A model generated the notes under the pieces. It ran no database searches, was not told the origin of the DNA, and saw only the letters and a list, made by a program, of their open reading frames with translations. Shown piece after piece: positions 36,901 through 49,704 of a stretch of 64,000 nt of DNA. The position numbers were made by a program, and so were the translations under genes. Numbering within the stretch: the stretch's first letter is position 1; each line of letters starts with the position of its first letter. This DNA comes from Symbiodinium natans (taxonomy: Eukaryota > Sar > Dinophyceae > Suessiales > Symbiodiniaceae): contig CAJNDS010001057.1 in NCBI GenBank assembly GCA_905221605.1, forward strand, positions 42,501 to 106,500. The letters are read 5' to 3'.

Positions 36901-38454
36901 GAGCTTGGAGATGTTTGGGTTTGCTTCGGGATGCTTAGAGGTGTGCGGTTTGGGGCACCACCCTGGGAGACACTTGCTCGAAGTGGGGCACGCCTTGTCT
37001 CCCCCTAAACCCCAAACCACAACCCCAAGTTGCCCGCGGAACCTGACCAAACCCCACGAGGAGGAAATGAACCTACAGACCCAAGAAGGCGAACGTGGCA
37101 AAACACCCTAAGCCTCGAAGCCATCAAAATGTCCCAAACCCGATGAATAACAAAAGCCAGACCCTTGAAGGCCTCTTAAAACTGTTAAACCAGCTACACC
37201 CGACGCCAACCAGAGTTCACGGCCTCAACCAAGCGCAAAGCTTGTTGGGCAACGGTCGGTCCCGGTAGCGATCAGGCCCCCCGGATCCCCTTGGGAAAAG
37301 TCGGCTTTCTTCCGGTATCTTTGTCTAATTTGCTTCTTTGGCATTCCGGGAAGTTTCAAGCGCCCTCTAAGCTTCGCACACCAGCTGTAGCTTCATCGAC
37401 CTTCAGGGCAAACACATCTCAACACGAACCTATTTTCTTGTCAAAAAGGATGAAGCCCCCCTTAAGACTGCACCCTACATCCTCGGCTGCGCTCTGAGTT
37501 GCCGGCGGGCTGCAAAAAGTGCCAGACAGAGCATCGAATTTCAAGCGCCTCTGGCACCAGATCCCACCACACCATCCACTTCCGGGCTCCGGGAGAAAAA
37601 AATGCCCAACATGCTTCAAAGAAGATGCGAACCTTCGTGAGACCTGTCATTTAAACCCTTTTCTAACCTTCCGCCTTTTTGGTGCACAGGATCTTGTGAC
37701 GATCGTCGCGACTGAAAACATGTGACGAAGAAAGTGGGACCCCGAAAGGGGGGGGGAGAACTTGGCACCTCCACTCGTCCTTGATCTCCGGCCTCTTCTC
37801 CTGGCAGCTTAGATTGAAATCCTCTGCTCTGGCTTGGGGTTCAGTTCACGGACTTCAGGGTTCAGGGGTGTTCAGTAGTGCAAGTAGCATTTCTTCGCGT
37901 GTCCGGTCCATAACCAACAGAATCAGTGATTGCGCTCGCCATGGGCAAGGCCTCCCAAGACCGTTTGCAAAGAACTTGATTTCTAAAAGCCCTAGATCAA
38001 CTGGGGCCAAATCGGGGTGTCGGTCGCTTCGGTCTAGGCTTTCGGCACACCTCAAGGACTCTGGATCGGAGGCTAAAAGCGCAAACCTCCTGCAACACTC
38101 AACCCCAGACCGAATTTTGCTTGCGCCCTCGTAAACCCTAGCGGGTTTGAGGATTCTTGGGGCCGTCGTTGTGGGAATGTGGCTTAGCCAAGTCGAAGCC
38201 TGATGAAGGCTTTTGTCGTTGAAGTGCAGCATGGCAGCAGTCAGCTTCACTAGTCGGGGGCACGCAAACCTTCGAAACCCTTCGATCCACATTCCAACAT
38301 TACCCAATATCTCCCGCTCACGAATAGAACTTAGAGCCTACAGGTCTCTGGCCTGGCACGTCAACGTGTAAAGACACCATATACATTCTTGAGGATCTAC
38401 ACATCATATACTCCACAAAGTTCGATGTTTATGGTTGTTTAGAGTGGTATGGAC
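30971..38454. other. 7.5-kb stretch without convincing gene
   Basis: Holds telomere-like variants (dense at 33580-33900, where GGGTTTACGG, GAGGGTTTTACGGGG and TCAGGGTTAGGGC alternate), a G run of about 15 at 31721-31735 and another at 33864-33871. The minus-strand frame at 37855-38307 (150 codons) has some protein-like character in its second half but no motif, and the plus strand is open over the same bases. No RNA gene was recognised. Confidence 0.4.
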
Positions 38455-38459
38455 ATATG

Positions 38460-38514
38460 TATATGTATGGATTTATATATATATATATATATCTATACAC
38501 ATACATACATACAT

Positions 38515-38562
<48 letters not shown>

Positions 38563-38585
38563 TACAGACATACATACATACATTC
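38460..38585. repeat. Compound microsatellite (TA)n, (CATA)n, (GACA)n
   Basis: A TATATA run at 38475-38491, a CATA/CATACA run to about 38512, then an uninterrupted GACA array of about 12 units, followed by CATACATA. Confidence 0.93.
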
Positions 38586-39328
38586 CATGATATGTTATTG
38601 TGATATACATTCTAACAAATGGCAAGCCAGCGCTTCCTCGGCGATGCCCTTGTTCCAGCGGTACCAGCCATCATCAGAACTGCCATTGGATTGGGTGCTG
38701 TCTTACTTCCCAAGCGCAAAAGTACAATGCACTCGCCCGTCGCTTGGGTGAGCACGACAGCACAGCGAGGTCTTGAACAGAATCATAAGGGACTGACAGA
38801 CCAGTGGTGAAGTGCACGTCAACAGAGGGAGTCAATCTGAGCTAAAAACAGACCGAATGGTAACCCACAACCCTATGCAGGCGGAGGGATCGGAGACTGA
38901 TCGAAGGCAACCACGTATTCGCTCAGCTCCGCAGCTGAGCGAACACCAAAATCTACACATCCATGCGAAACTGCAGCGAACAAACCACAGAAACCCGCCC
39001 CAAAAACCCTTCGGCAACCATGTCCTGCAATCAATGACCTTCACCCTTCCCAAAGACTTGGCCCTAACCCTAACTTCAGGTTCACTGACCCTCTAGGCCA
39101 TATCGCTGCTTTGAGGCCCGGACTCTTCAAAGCGCACCTGAAGATATGGGCCCGGGACATCCTTGTCCTTCTCCGGAGGTTCCATCTGGTCAGGCGACAC
39201 ATGGGGTCGGGTGGGGCGGGGTGGGGTGGGGTGGGGGGAGGCAGATGGTGTATGAGGGTACTTCAAAGCCTGAAGCCAAACCCTGGTGGCCGAGCCCTCC
39301 AAGTTCCAAATACCACAAAAGGGCACTA

Positions 39329-39560
39329 GGAGCTCAAGGAGCTCTAGGAGCTCTAGGAGCTCTAGGAGCTCTAGGAGCTCTAGGAGCTCTAGGAGCTCTA
39401 GGAGCTCTAGGAGCTCTAGGAGCTCTAGGAGCTCTAGGAGCTCTAGGAGCTCTAGGAGCTCTAGGAACTCTAGGAGCTCTAGGAGCTCTAGGAGCTCTAG
39501 GAGCTCTAGGAGCTCTCGGAGCTCTAGGAGCTCTAGGAGCTCTAGGAGCTCTAGGAGCTG
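39329..39560. repeat. 9-bp AGCTCTAGG tandem array, about 25 copies
   Basis: Near-perfect array of the 9-mer AGCTCTAGG, with three single-base variants (AACTC near 39471, TCGG near 39517, and AAGG at the start). The unit contains the palindromes GAGCTC and CTAG, so both strands can form hairpins. Because 9 is a multiple of three and no frame has a stop, it reads as Arg-Ser-Ser, Leu-Gly-Ala, Leu-Glu-Leu or Arg-Ala-Pro on the various frames. These frames extend far beyond the array only on the minus strand (187 codons). I treat the array as a satellite and not as a coding repeat. Confidence 0.93.
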
Positions 39561-42500
39561 GTTGCTCGAATCCCACTTCCCCAAACCGAGGCAAAGCTGT
39601 TGATGGCCTCCCCAAACTCGATGTAGCTCAGCGTTCGGCCAAGGTATCGTGGGCATGCAGCAACATAGTCGCTGGCAGTTTCCTCCAGGCCCTTATACCT
39701 TGAGCAGCTTGTGGGTCATGGCAGCACAGGCTCAGTCTGAGGTGCTAGTGATTGTTGTGCGATGCCCTGGCCGACTAAGCTCGCGACTTGTCCTCATCAT
39801 CCAAGTCCTGTTGTTCGATCAGAAGCTGGCTCATCATGACTCTCTAGGCAAGGTGGTCTTGGGGTACTATTTGGGCCCAAAGTCGATGACACTGCATCTT
39901 CCCCATCCCATTGCCAATCACCACTCCGTGAACCCCTGCACACCCCAACTCCTAAACCTTAGCTTGCCCCTAATACGTACCCTGCCCAAAAATCCTCAGT
40001 TGAACATGGGGCAAAATTCGGAGAAACCGCGAGTGGGAGCTTAGTGGCTTAAGTGCTGAGAGCTTTGTTCATCTGGGACCTCGTTGGCGAGGGCGATGAA
40101 CCACTCCCAAAGCCTTGGAGCGGATGTATATGTGCGGCTTACGATGGTGTATTATCGATTACACTGATTACAGGGCTTGGGCGACTCAGGGGTCGAGACA
40201 TCTCCATTGACGCGTGCACAGGCGTTTCGGACAGTTGTTTCACACTTTAGGTACGAGAGCCACCCCACCCCATCGCTGATCGACCCGACCGATGCAAAAA
40301 TCGGAAACCAGGAAATGGAAGCGGGCTTCTCATGATCTGGCTTTCCGGACACCATGAACCCTCCCCCCCCCGCCCCACCCCTCCCCTGCTTCTGACGCGC
40401 GCAGTTTCCGACCTGCCCTGGCTTCTGATGTGCCATTTCTGATGCGGCCAGTTTCTGTTGCTTCGTGGCTGGTGTCCGCTTCGCAGACTATTGAGAAAGG
40501 CCCTGCTAGCCAAGCTAGGCCGAAAAGCCGAAACCGAAATGTTGCGGGATCACCGACTCGGACCCTTCCACATGCCTTCCATGGGAGCCTGTTTGGGAGC
40601 TGAGGGCGGCGAGGGCGATCGCCCGAGGCTTTAGGGAAGAATGGGGGCAATCACCGAGATTCGTCTCTTGAGGACCGGGCCTCAGAACCGAGAACACGTC
40701 GCTCTCCAGCTTGTGGGCTCCCATCTGAGCCGCGGAGCGTGAACCTAAAAGCCTAAACCGGAATCCAAGCCCAAAACCGCTAAACGCCGACAAGGAACTT
40801 TGGTCCAATCTTTAAGGCCGGAATCGTGCTCGGAATTCAGGAATTTCCCCCCTAGACCCTGAGGCTGAAACCAGCGCATAGGCCATCTCGCAGACCTCCT
40901 TTGTTCCTCAGGGCACAGCTGTGGAAGCCGTTGCATCCGAATGCCCAAAAGGCTCGGCTCCCGACCGAATGTGCTCCAATCTCTTGTCCCCAACTGGATC
41001 AGGCCAGTCTTGTCCTCAGGATGGTTCCAACTTTGTGAAGGCCAAATCATCCAAGCCAAAATTCCAGGCTGGTGTTCATCCCAACTCACAACTCAGCTAC
41101 GCACCAGGAGGTGTGCGAGTCGCTGGGGATCCGAGTCGTCCAGGTACTCCTGCTTATTTCTGCGGACTGAGTTGCCTTATGTCTGCAACGGCGCCCTTGT
41201 GGTGAAACCGTCGAAGCTCACCACAAGAACTTTTTTCCACATCTACGCCGCAGGATGAGAAGGTCTAAATTGCTCAAAATCAGATGCCAGCTGCAGCTGC
41301 CAGAGCTTCGGGAACTAGCAAAGTACAGCACCCGCGTGTAGGGCGGTGTTGCGTCGGCATGCAAATACAGGCAGCTCAACCTCCAACCTCAGAACTTTTT
41401 TTCACGGATTCCCAGAAAACCACAGACCCTTCAAAAGAGCTGTGGAACCAACCCCCAAGCCCTGCGCAGCTTGCCTCCACCTTGCGCTTCAGGCTCTCGC
41501 GCGTCTGGCTGGGGTCCCGCCTGGCCCAAGCAAAAGCTGAGATGGAAGTCCTTGGCCCTCGAGACTTAGGGTGAAATGTTACATAGAACTGTTTTGATGT
41601 TAGCGGCTGAGGTAAGTTCCTGTACCTGGAGCATTTGGAGGTTTAGAGCTCTGGAGCTTTGCAAGTGCAAGGACCTATACTATGCCCTGCGGCCCCATCG
41701 GGCGGGCGGCAAGGCAAGTGTAGAGCGTTGCGGGCTTAAGGTGGTTGGCTTGGAAGCTCTAAATCCTCAGCCGCCCACCGATACAGCCGGAAATCCTGGA
41801 AACCCTGAAGCCGAAACACCCGGCCTCAACTGAACGTAGCATCAGCACCCCACCCTCCATAGATGCCGTCCCCCCGTTGCGCGATGCCCAGCAGGATCCA
41901 ATAACGACAAGCTCTACGTCGGACAGGGGCTCAAGAATCCTGGTAACACAAAGCCCTACACTACACGGCAACAGCCCACAACCCTGAGAATGATTCCCTC
42001 AAAATACCCAAAAACTTTGTTGAGCCGCAGCTGCTACATGGAAACCCCCTCGCGCTAATCTCAAGCCAGGCCGACGAGGATTCTGCCACTGCCGCTGCCA
42101 GTCGAAGAGTCTCTTTCCTAAGACAACCGCACCAAGTTGCGGGCTTGGCATACACTACTCCATTGGTCAGCCATCAGCGTTCTGGGTTTGCGGCTCAGCG
42201 CTGGGGATGGGTTTAGGGATTTGGGCTTTGAAGGGTCAAGGGCTTGAAAGCAAGGGTCTGGGGTTGCAAGCAAGGCTCCGTGCACACCTGAACCTGATGT
42301 CCAGACCCTGAAAGCTGTGGAACGTCAAACCTGCGCTGAGCCCAAGGCCTTGGAATCCTCTATTCTCAGCAAACGAGGCCTTGCAGAACCGGACTACTAA
42401 GCATCCGTGAACCCTACGAAGAATGTTGAAGCCCTAAAATCCCAACACCCGACGAAGGTCTAAACCGAAAGCAGCACTCCTTGGACCCTAAACCGCAGCA

Positions 42501-45484
42501 CTGCCAAGGACACCACCCGACGCGGGCCATGCACTCCAGATCTTCTTTGAACTCCTCGGAGGATCGGCGGCTTCTTCACATCTTGCCGTTGCTTTGGGGT
42601 CCCAACCTTTGTAGCTGAAGCTCTTCAGTACTGTACTGTACTATGAAATGCACAAGACCAACTTGCGACATCCGTGACGTGCATCCCGATCCCATCATGT
42701 GGAGAGAGGGGTCTGCTGGCTTGCTAACCAAAAGAACGACACAAATGCTACAGTAGCACACTGGCTCAGCTCATTTCATGAAAAAAGACAAAGACATTGG
42801 TCAAGTCTCAGAGGCGAATTGAAAGGTTGGCCATCCGACAATGCGAAAACCTTCCGCTTCCACCCCCTGAAGCAAACGCCAGCTTTCCGTGCAGTCGGAA
42901 TTCCACGCTGCAGCGAAACAAGTTTAGTCACTAGTCACTGCCCCCGAACCCTTTCAAACTACTGCATGTGACATGTGACTGGCATCTCTGGCCCAAAATA
43001 CGGTGAAATATGTTATAGGTTCTACAGGCACTAGACACCTGCGAGCCAGAAACAGACCCTCTTGATGATCACGCTCAGACTCTGAGCTAATGCTGGCAAC
43101 CCAATGGATGTCGATGGATGCTTGCTTAAGAACAGAATGAGATCAAGATCTTGTGCAAGCTGGAAGCGCTGTCCAGCCGGAACCAAGGAGCTAAATGTCA
43201 ACCCCCCCAGCCCCTTCCCTCCCAGCCCCCCCATCCCAGCCCCCAGCCCCTCTCCTCCTCCCCCCCGCCCACCCAAAAACCAAAAAAAGGCAAACACACC
43301 TCCGAAGACCCCATACAGTCAAAGGCACGTCAAAGAAACAGTGGAGACGACGGGAGACAAAGGGATACGAAGGGAGACCAAATGGAGACAAAGGGAGACA
43401 ATGAGTCCAGGAACCCGGCAACAGTATTCAGAATGTCGGCAATCCTTCATGTAGAACCCCAACAGTAGACTGTTTGGGGGGAAAAATGGCAAACACCTCA
43501 AAGGACGATTCTCAGAGCTCCTGCCGCTGCCCTTGCTCCGGTTCGTCGAAGATTTTCTCCAACTTCAGAGGGCTGGGTGCCGGCTCCTTGGCTTACGCTG
43601 GGATGGCCCAGGGCTCAGCCACGAGTCTAGGGCCTTTGGACCTAGATCGAGGAAGACCTGTGACAGAACCTCTGGGTCAAAATCTCACAAATTGCATTCT
43701 TCTAGACATACCTGTACCAAAAGAATCTGCCAAGACTGCAAGTGCGAGTAAGCTGAGGGGTATAGTACCTCGACCCTTGGAGTTCCAAGGATTTGCCACC
43801 TCGGTGGATATAACAAAGCCAAGAAGTCTATAAAGATAAAGAAGGTGCCCGCCATCGTGCCTATGTTCAAGCGGCTGATGCTCGAAATGCATTTCCCGAA
43901 ACGTAGGCTGAGTATGCTGAGTGCGCATCCGGAAGGGAAGGATGACTTTAAGGCAAGAATCCATACTGCAAGCGTCACACCTGTGGGTAGGAAGCTAGGG
44001 CTCAACACCTCTTACAGTGGTCTGAGAGCTGGACAGCAGGTCCAGACTGTCGGGCCTGGGAAAAGCAAAGCGAGGAATGTGTCTGTGTGTGTGTGCTCGA
44101 AGCTCGGGGCCTCTAAAAGAACATCGCGACGGGTGAGAGGTGAGCCGAAAGTCTGAGACTCCCGCCAGCTCCCAGAAGCAAAGCCCATCCATCCGCCTGT
44201 GAAGGCCCGGCAGCCACTGAGGCCTCAGGCGAGGCTTAAGCGGTCGGGGAGGAGGCTTTGGGGAGGGGGGGCTTTGGGGTTGAGATCTTACAAGCACACA
44301 AGCCTCTCTCACCAACAGGGTGTGTGAAAACGAGCGGAATCGACAAGACCCGAAACGTCACTCGGCTGTCTCCGGATGTTCAGAGGGAATTTAGGGCAAC
44401 GTCTACTGCGTCCCCGTATGTGCCAACAGGTAATGAAACAATCATTTGGTCCAACAGCGAATGGGTGGACTTCCTCATGTTTATTTACATCTGCACCTCT
44501 CTCCCTAGGGCAGAGGGCGAGTGTGTGTGAAAATCTCGTGAACCCTAGCTGAACATGGTGAACATTGTTGATCAGTAGATTCTCCAGCAATCGATCATTC
44601 GGTTTCTCATGGCGTGTGTGGTACAGAAGGTCATTGCAAACCTTTCTTTCGCCACACGAATCTGGCTTGAAACACTGAGCAGCTCGTGGCAACGTTGTCG
44701 GCTGATTATCTGCAAAACTCACGATCATTGCCACACATGGTCTACGATCAATCGGTGCAAGCTAGGGGAGCACCTAATTCATATCCGTAAGAACCAGCTT
44801 GCAGAAAATGCAACATCAACCAGTAGCTGAATGTCTTAAACACTTTCCTGCCCCGTCGATTCCGAAACGCCCTCGACATGTTGACTCGCGCGAAATGCAT
44901 TGGGCTGCCGGATGTACTAAAACGGAGCTATCAGCTCATCGAAGTTGTCCTTTGCACTTTGGGCTTGGGAGGAGCTCGGGCAGCATTTTGGTCCAGATCT
45001 CGCATGACGGGCTGTTCAGACCCCCTTGCAAGCAAACCCGAGGCCAAAGCGGATTGCTCGGGCTCTCCTTCGAGTTTGAATGCGTTTGTGCGCGCCCTTC
45101 TCAAATCTACACTATACTGCGGCATACTGCGCTGCTTCTGATGTTAGTGACTGAGGTAGATTGTCCGAAGCAAAATCCCACAGCACCTTCATCGCTTCGA
45201 AGTCAACTTTGCCATCCTGCACCTGCGTCCCCGTCGCAGCTCCCCAGCAGTCATTTTGATTTGCGGGTTTGGTGCTTTGGGGCTATTGGGGCTAGGGATG
45301 GCTAGGGGGTACGTGGCATGGACCTTTAGGTAAAATATGCGGTTTGTCATCCTGTCCCTATTCAACAGCCATTACATGCTCTGTGCCTTTAGCATGTCAG
45401 AATCGGGTTTTATAGCAAACTCCTTCATGCTTGGAAGCTAGTGGGAGGGTGCCTTTCCCTCCTTCAATAAAGAAAAAAACAGAC
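39561..45484. other. 6-kb stretch without convincing gene
   Basis: Degenerate telomere-like sequence continues. C-rich tracts occur at 40365-40385 and 43200-43275, and a GGGAGACAAA-type short repeat at 43345-43405. A plus-strand frame at 43474-43833 (119 codons) lacks motifs. Nothing else was recognised. Confidence 0.4.
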
Positions 45485-45559
45485 GAGGGAACAAACTGGC
45501 AAGTCATCCATTCTTTTGCTCTTCCTTAGCCGCTGATCGCTTTCTCACAAGTCCAACTT

Positions 45560-46180
45560 TGGAAGAATCAACCACCGGAAAGATGAAAAGAGAAGGAGGG
45601 GGTGGGCCTCCTTTTTGACAGAGAACATGATGCACAGCAGAGTTGTGAGAGAAGTGAGAGCGAGGGAGAGAAGCACAAGCTGTCTGTTCCCTTCGTCTTG
45701 TCGTGCTTTCCCACAAAGTTGTGGAAAGACTGAGTGGGCCCTTTTACCCACCTCTCCCTTCCTTCTCTCTCCTTCGCTCTTCCTTTCTGCCCCTTCGTCT
45801 ATTTACTTTTAGTGCAAGTGTCAGCGAAGGGGGTTGGTAGGGGGAACGGTCCTTTCCCAGTCTTTCTGCCGTCTCTCCTTTATCAATGAGAAAACACATG
45901 AGGGGGAGGATGAGGAGGCAGGTGGAGAGAAAAAGAGGGACAGGGAGAGGGAGAGAGAGGAGGGAGAGGCGCATCTCCCAGCAGCTGTCCTTCATGTTCC
46001 ATCATGATGGAACATGGCAAACTCGTATTTGGAAAGGTGTGGCAACTTTCTGTTGTTTTCCTCTCCACCTTAGCCCGCCCTTCCTCTTAATTTCTTCCTA
46101 TCTCATTCGCGAGAAAATAAGGAGAGAATGGTAAGAAAACAGGACAAGAAGGAAGAGGGGAGACGAAGCGACAAGTTCTC
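45560..46180. repeat. Strand-switching purine/pyrimidine tracts
   Basis: Purine-rich patches (45575-45600, 45645-45680, 45895-45975, 46110-46165) alternate with pyrimidine-rich patches (45735-45800, 45865-45885, 46055-46105). Opposed tracts can pair imperfectly over tens of bases. A perfect 24-bp palindrome sits inside at 45993-46016. No gene is apparent. Confidence 0.7.
45993..46016. repeat. Perfect 24-bp palindrome
   Basis: The first arm reads CATGTTCCATCA and the second is its exact reverse complement, with no loop. It lies between a purine-rich and a mixed tract. Confidence 0.9.
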
Positions 46181-46246
46181 CTGTTCCCGCGCTTCATACC
46201 TTATCCTTTGCGTACATTATTCCTCTGATCTCTTCTGTGTCCTGTT

Positions 46247-46345
46247 TGGTGTTAACAAAGTGTTTCTCTTTCGCGGCTGGGAGGGCGGAGAAATAATCTA
46301 ACGATAAGGAAACAATTCCGAAAGAGCAACGCTCTGTTAACACCA
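46247..46345. repeat. 11-bp inverted repeat with 77-bp loop
   Basis: TGGTGTTAACA at 46247-46257 is matched by TGTTAACACCA at 46335-46345. It may be chance or the termini of a small element; no flanking duplication is evident. Confidence 0.5.
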
Positions 46346-46469
46346 TGGCCGCTCTGTTTGAACAGTCACCTCGTAGCATTAAAACTCATATTTAAATTAA
46401 TCAGGGTTTAGGGTCTAGGGATGATTCCTCCTAATTGCTTTGGTCTCCTCCGAATTGTTTGGCTTGTTG

Positions 46470-46592
46470 AAACAACGGAAATATGGTTAACAAACCCATT
46501 CCGTTGGACCCTTTTCAAGCACATGAAACACACATGTATGGTTAACAAGTCCATTCCTGTGGACCCATCAACCGCTATGAACAAGACTATTC
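46470..46592. repeat. Inverted copies of the GTTAACCATACAT satellite
   Basis: Two units containing ATGGTTAACAA, CCATTCCGTTGGACC and GAAACACACATGTATGG are the reverse complement of the array at 8480-8970. Local (TTTAGGG)-like words flank it at 46400 and 46610. Confidence 0.8.
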
Positions 46593-46599
46593 TCCACAC

Positions 46600-49500
46600 A
46601 TCCTGGCTTCGGGTTAGGGTTAGGGGATGAAGCGTGAAGGCCGAGAAAGAGTCGAGAGCCCATACGAGATAGCCCCAAAACAGCCCAGTTAAATAAATCC
46701 CCGCCCTCCGGGACTGGGGGATTTCTCCAGTTGGGGGCCTACTTCCCTAAACCCATGTACTCGAAAGCCCTAACAGGCCCTCACACCAAAACTCATGCAC
46801 CCTCTAAACCCCGAAGTTCCAAGGACTCGAAACAGCCCTAAACATCCCTGAGCCACTTCAGCAAAGACCCCTCAGCACCGACATGAGCCGGCCTTTCTAA
46901 AGGGGGGTTTTGGGGTCTTGCTTTCAGAGGTGTAGACCCCCAGGTGCCTCGCCTTGACAACCAACAGCTCAGGAAGCTCTTTGCCTCGAGGCAGCGAGGG
47001 GGGCAATCACTTGGGGCTTCAGGGCTTTACGACCTGAAGGCAGGGGTGCACGAAGGTGGCAGCGCATACATCGTCGGGTTGAGGAGGATTCCACTAATAG
47101 ATAGACACTGTCTCCGAAGGCCCTTCAACCCAGATACCTACTTCTTAGACACAGACCCTGCATACTAAGCCCCACAATCTAGGCACGAATCCATGAACTC
47201 TTCTGTTGAGTGCGCCATGAAAGTGGCGCCATGAGCGCCCAGTGAACCGCCCTACGTTCCTGTGCATACAGCTAAACCATAAACCCTTCACCTCACCACA
47301 AATATCACGAGCTGAGACCGGGGCCTTCAACGACCGCGCTGTGGAACCTTGTGAGAGACTCCGCAGTTCGGTCTCAAGGGGTCGGCGATGGGTGTTTTGG
47401 TCTTGGTCCGATCTTCTTCTGAGGTCCCATTCTTTGCATGTTACAGCAAACTCCGCCTAGAAAGATCGCATCTTGGGGCTTGGTCGGTTTCTAGAGCCTT
47501 GGCTTGGAGCAGCTTTCAGAGTCTCAGTCATTGTGAAACCAAACCCAACATACGAAGCAAATCAGAAGACAACTTCGGGTCTGAGGATCAAGGTTTGAGA
47601 TTTAAGCTTCGGTTTGCGGTGAGTTTCAGGTGCTAGGCTCAAGTGCCATCACGAGGCCTGAGGACGTTGTCCAGGTCTTCTGGATTCCAGTCCACCTTCT
47701 CCACCTGTGTAGCCGAAAGCTGAGGAGGCCATCAGGGAAGGGCCGTAAGGGTCTGGGGACATGTAAAGACTTCTGAGAAAGAAACTCCTGCACCACTGTT
47801 GCGGACCAACAAACCCAGTACAACTTCGAGAAGTCATTCAAAGCTCCCAACCCTCACGCTACGACACCGGTCTTCCTCACGGTCAGTCCTGCCTCCAGCC
47901 GCAGTTGATGCTTGCCGATGGTCAGCCTTATGGCAGCGTACTTGTAGTTCGGGGTTTAGGACGTTGGTTTCGGGATGTTCTGGCGAGCACCGCGCTGTCC
48001 GTGATGGAAGCCCTTACCTACACTCGCAGCGACAACACGGAGCAGAGGATAGGAAGGGAGAAAGCCATGTATAGGGTAGAGAAAGGTCTCAGGATGTCCC
48101 GGCCTTGGGATAGGCTTTCATCCTCCACTGCCCTGAACTGCCCTGACCCTGGCAAAAACAAAAAACAACGGCAGACCAGAACCGCGCCCATCAGATCCCG
48201 GCTGATAGTTGTGGTGAGCCGGTGAAGTTGTCAGCAGACCTCCAGGAAGGCAGCTGTCCAAGCTGACAAGATGGGTTTGGGCTTTGATTCGCGCAGGTTC
48301 CGGTCAAGTGTTGGGCCTGCCATGGACTAAGCAGCAACCGCGAAGCACAAGGAACTCCGTGAATCAGCGCAAGCCGAACAACTTGAACACCCCAACTCAC
48401 TCCACACTCTCTAAACCCTTCCAACGGCCAGACCTTCCCTCGAAGCCAGTACCCTTAAAATCATCTTTGAACTGAGCCCCGTGCCCCAGGAGCCCCCCTC
48501 ATCGTCCTCGGCCTCCACGATGAAGAGGCTCACATCCACCTCCGGGATGTTGGTTCGGGCATCAGGTTGTGAGGCATGCCCAAGATGGGACTTCTTCCTT
48601 GCTTTGCCTGGGGCTTGCCATGAGCTACCTCGATCTGGACATCCATTCTGAACCGATGCCCCCCAACCATCCTCTTTATAAAAATCGGGCACCTCGTGGG
48701 GCCACTGCAGCTTCCAACGCTCCCGAAGGGGCGGGAGAAGGTGCTCGCGCCTCTTGTTGGGAAAGGCTTCTTGTGGGGAAGCTCACAGGTTTTGGGGGTC
48801 AGGGTTTGGGCTTTGTCGGCTTTAGGGATTAAAGACAGGCCGCTGACTTGAGGACGGGTTCGGAGGCACGAAAGGTTTGGGGTCTCGGGGTTGGAGAGCT
48901 TCCCGAACCTTCAAAGGCGGGTGGAGATTGGCTTCCAGGAACTCCATATGACGGTCTTCTCTCAAGGTCTGTCATCCCAAAGTTCCTCGACATGCACACA
49001 TGCACTGCCTTGGAGTGCGCAGAAATAGAAAGAGAGAGAGAGAGGAGAGAAACAAGAATTGGCCGGTCACCACGTTGTTCATTCCCAGTGCTCTGAAGCT
49101 CGGATTTATGCAGCCCCACGAAAACTGGGTCTTTGCATTCAAAAAAGGATATCAAACTCCGAATCCTGACACCAACTACAACGTCATCAAAGGCACCTGC
49201 AAGGTCGAAAAAGCCCCCTTTTCAGCCGAGCTGCGCCAGTTTCCTATTTATCTTGGAGACTCCCGGATCTTGCGCTTTCCTCGGCTGCATCAGCCATGTT
49301 CGATAAAACCGCCTTCGTCATTGATGTGCCCTACTCGGCCCAAAATACGCCAGGACTCGGCACTTTGCGGGGCCGGTCCACTGGCTCGTCACCTGCCAGC
49401 CCAAAACGGGGCTTGGCTGCTGGCACAGTGTACGCACAGTGCCTTCCGCTGTCATGACTGAGGTGCCGGCACTTCTCGAGCTTCGCACACACCTTTTCTG

Positions 49501-49690
49501 CTATGCGCTCTTTGGCCTCAGGGCGGAACACGCATTTCAGGCTTTTCAGGAATTCCCCGTCCACCCTGGCCTTCAGAATCGGGACTGCGAGGTTGGGGCA
49601 TCTTGGGACCGTATGCTACCATACGCTACACAAACGCTACACGAATCAAGGCAGAACGAGCTGGCCATGCGGAGCCGGGGAGAAGAGTTC
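46600..49690. other. 3-kb stretch without convincing gene
   Basis: Telomere-like words at 46605-46630 and 46740-46860, then unstructured sequence. Frames on both strands near 49330-49560 have some protein-like composition but cannot be distinguished from chance. Confidence 0.4.
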
Positions 49691-49704
49691 ATACGATCTG
49701 GGCT

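Noticed and set aside
37855-38307. 150-codon minus-strand frame
   Set aside because: The plus strand is open over the same region, no motif is present, and the location within telomere-like DNA makes a chance frame likely.
39093-39656. 187-codon Leu-Glu-rich frame resembling a leucine-rich or coiled-coil protein
   Set aside because: The Leu/Glu part is exactly the 9-bp satellite. Other frames through the array are equally open, and flanking sequence has no recognisable domain.
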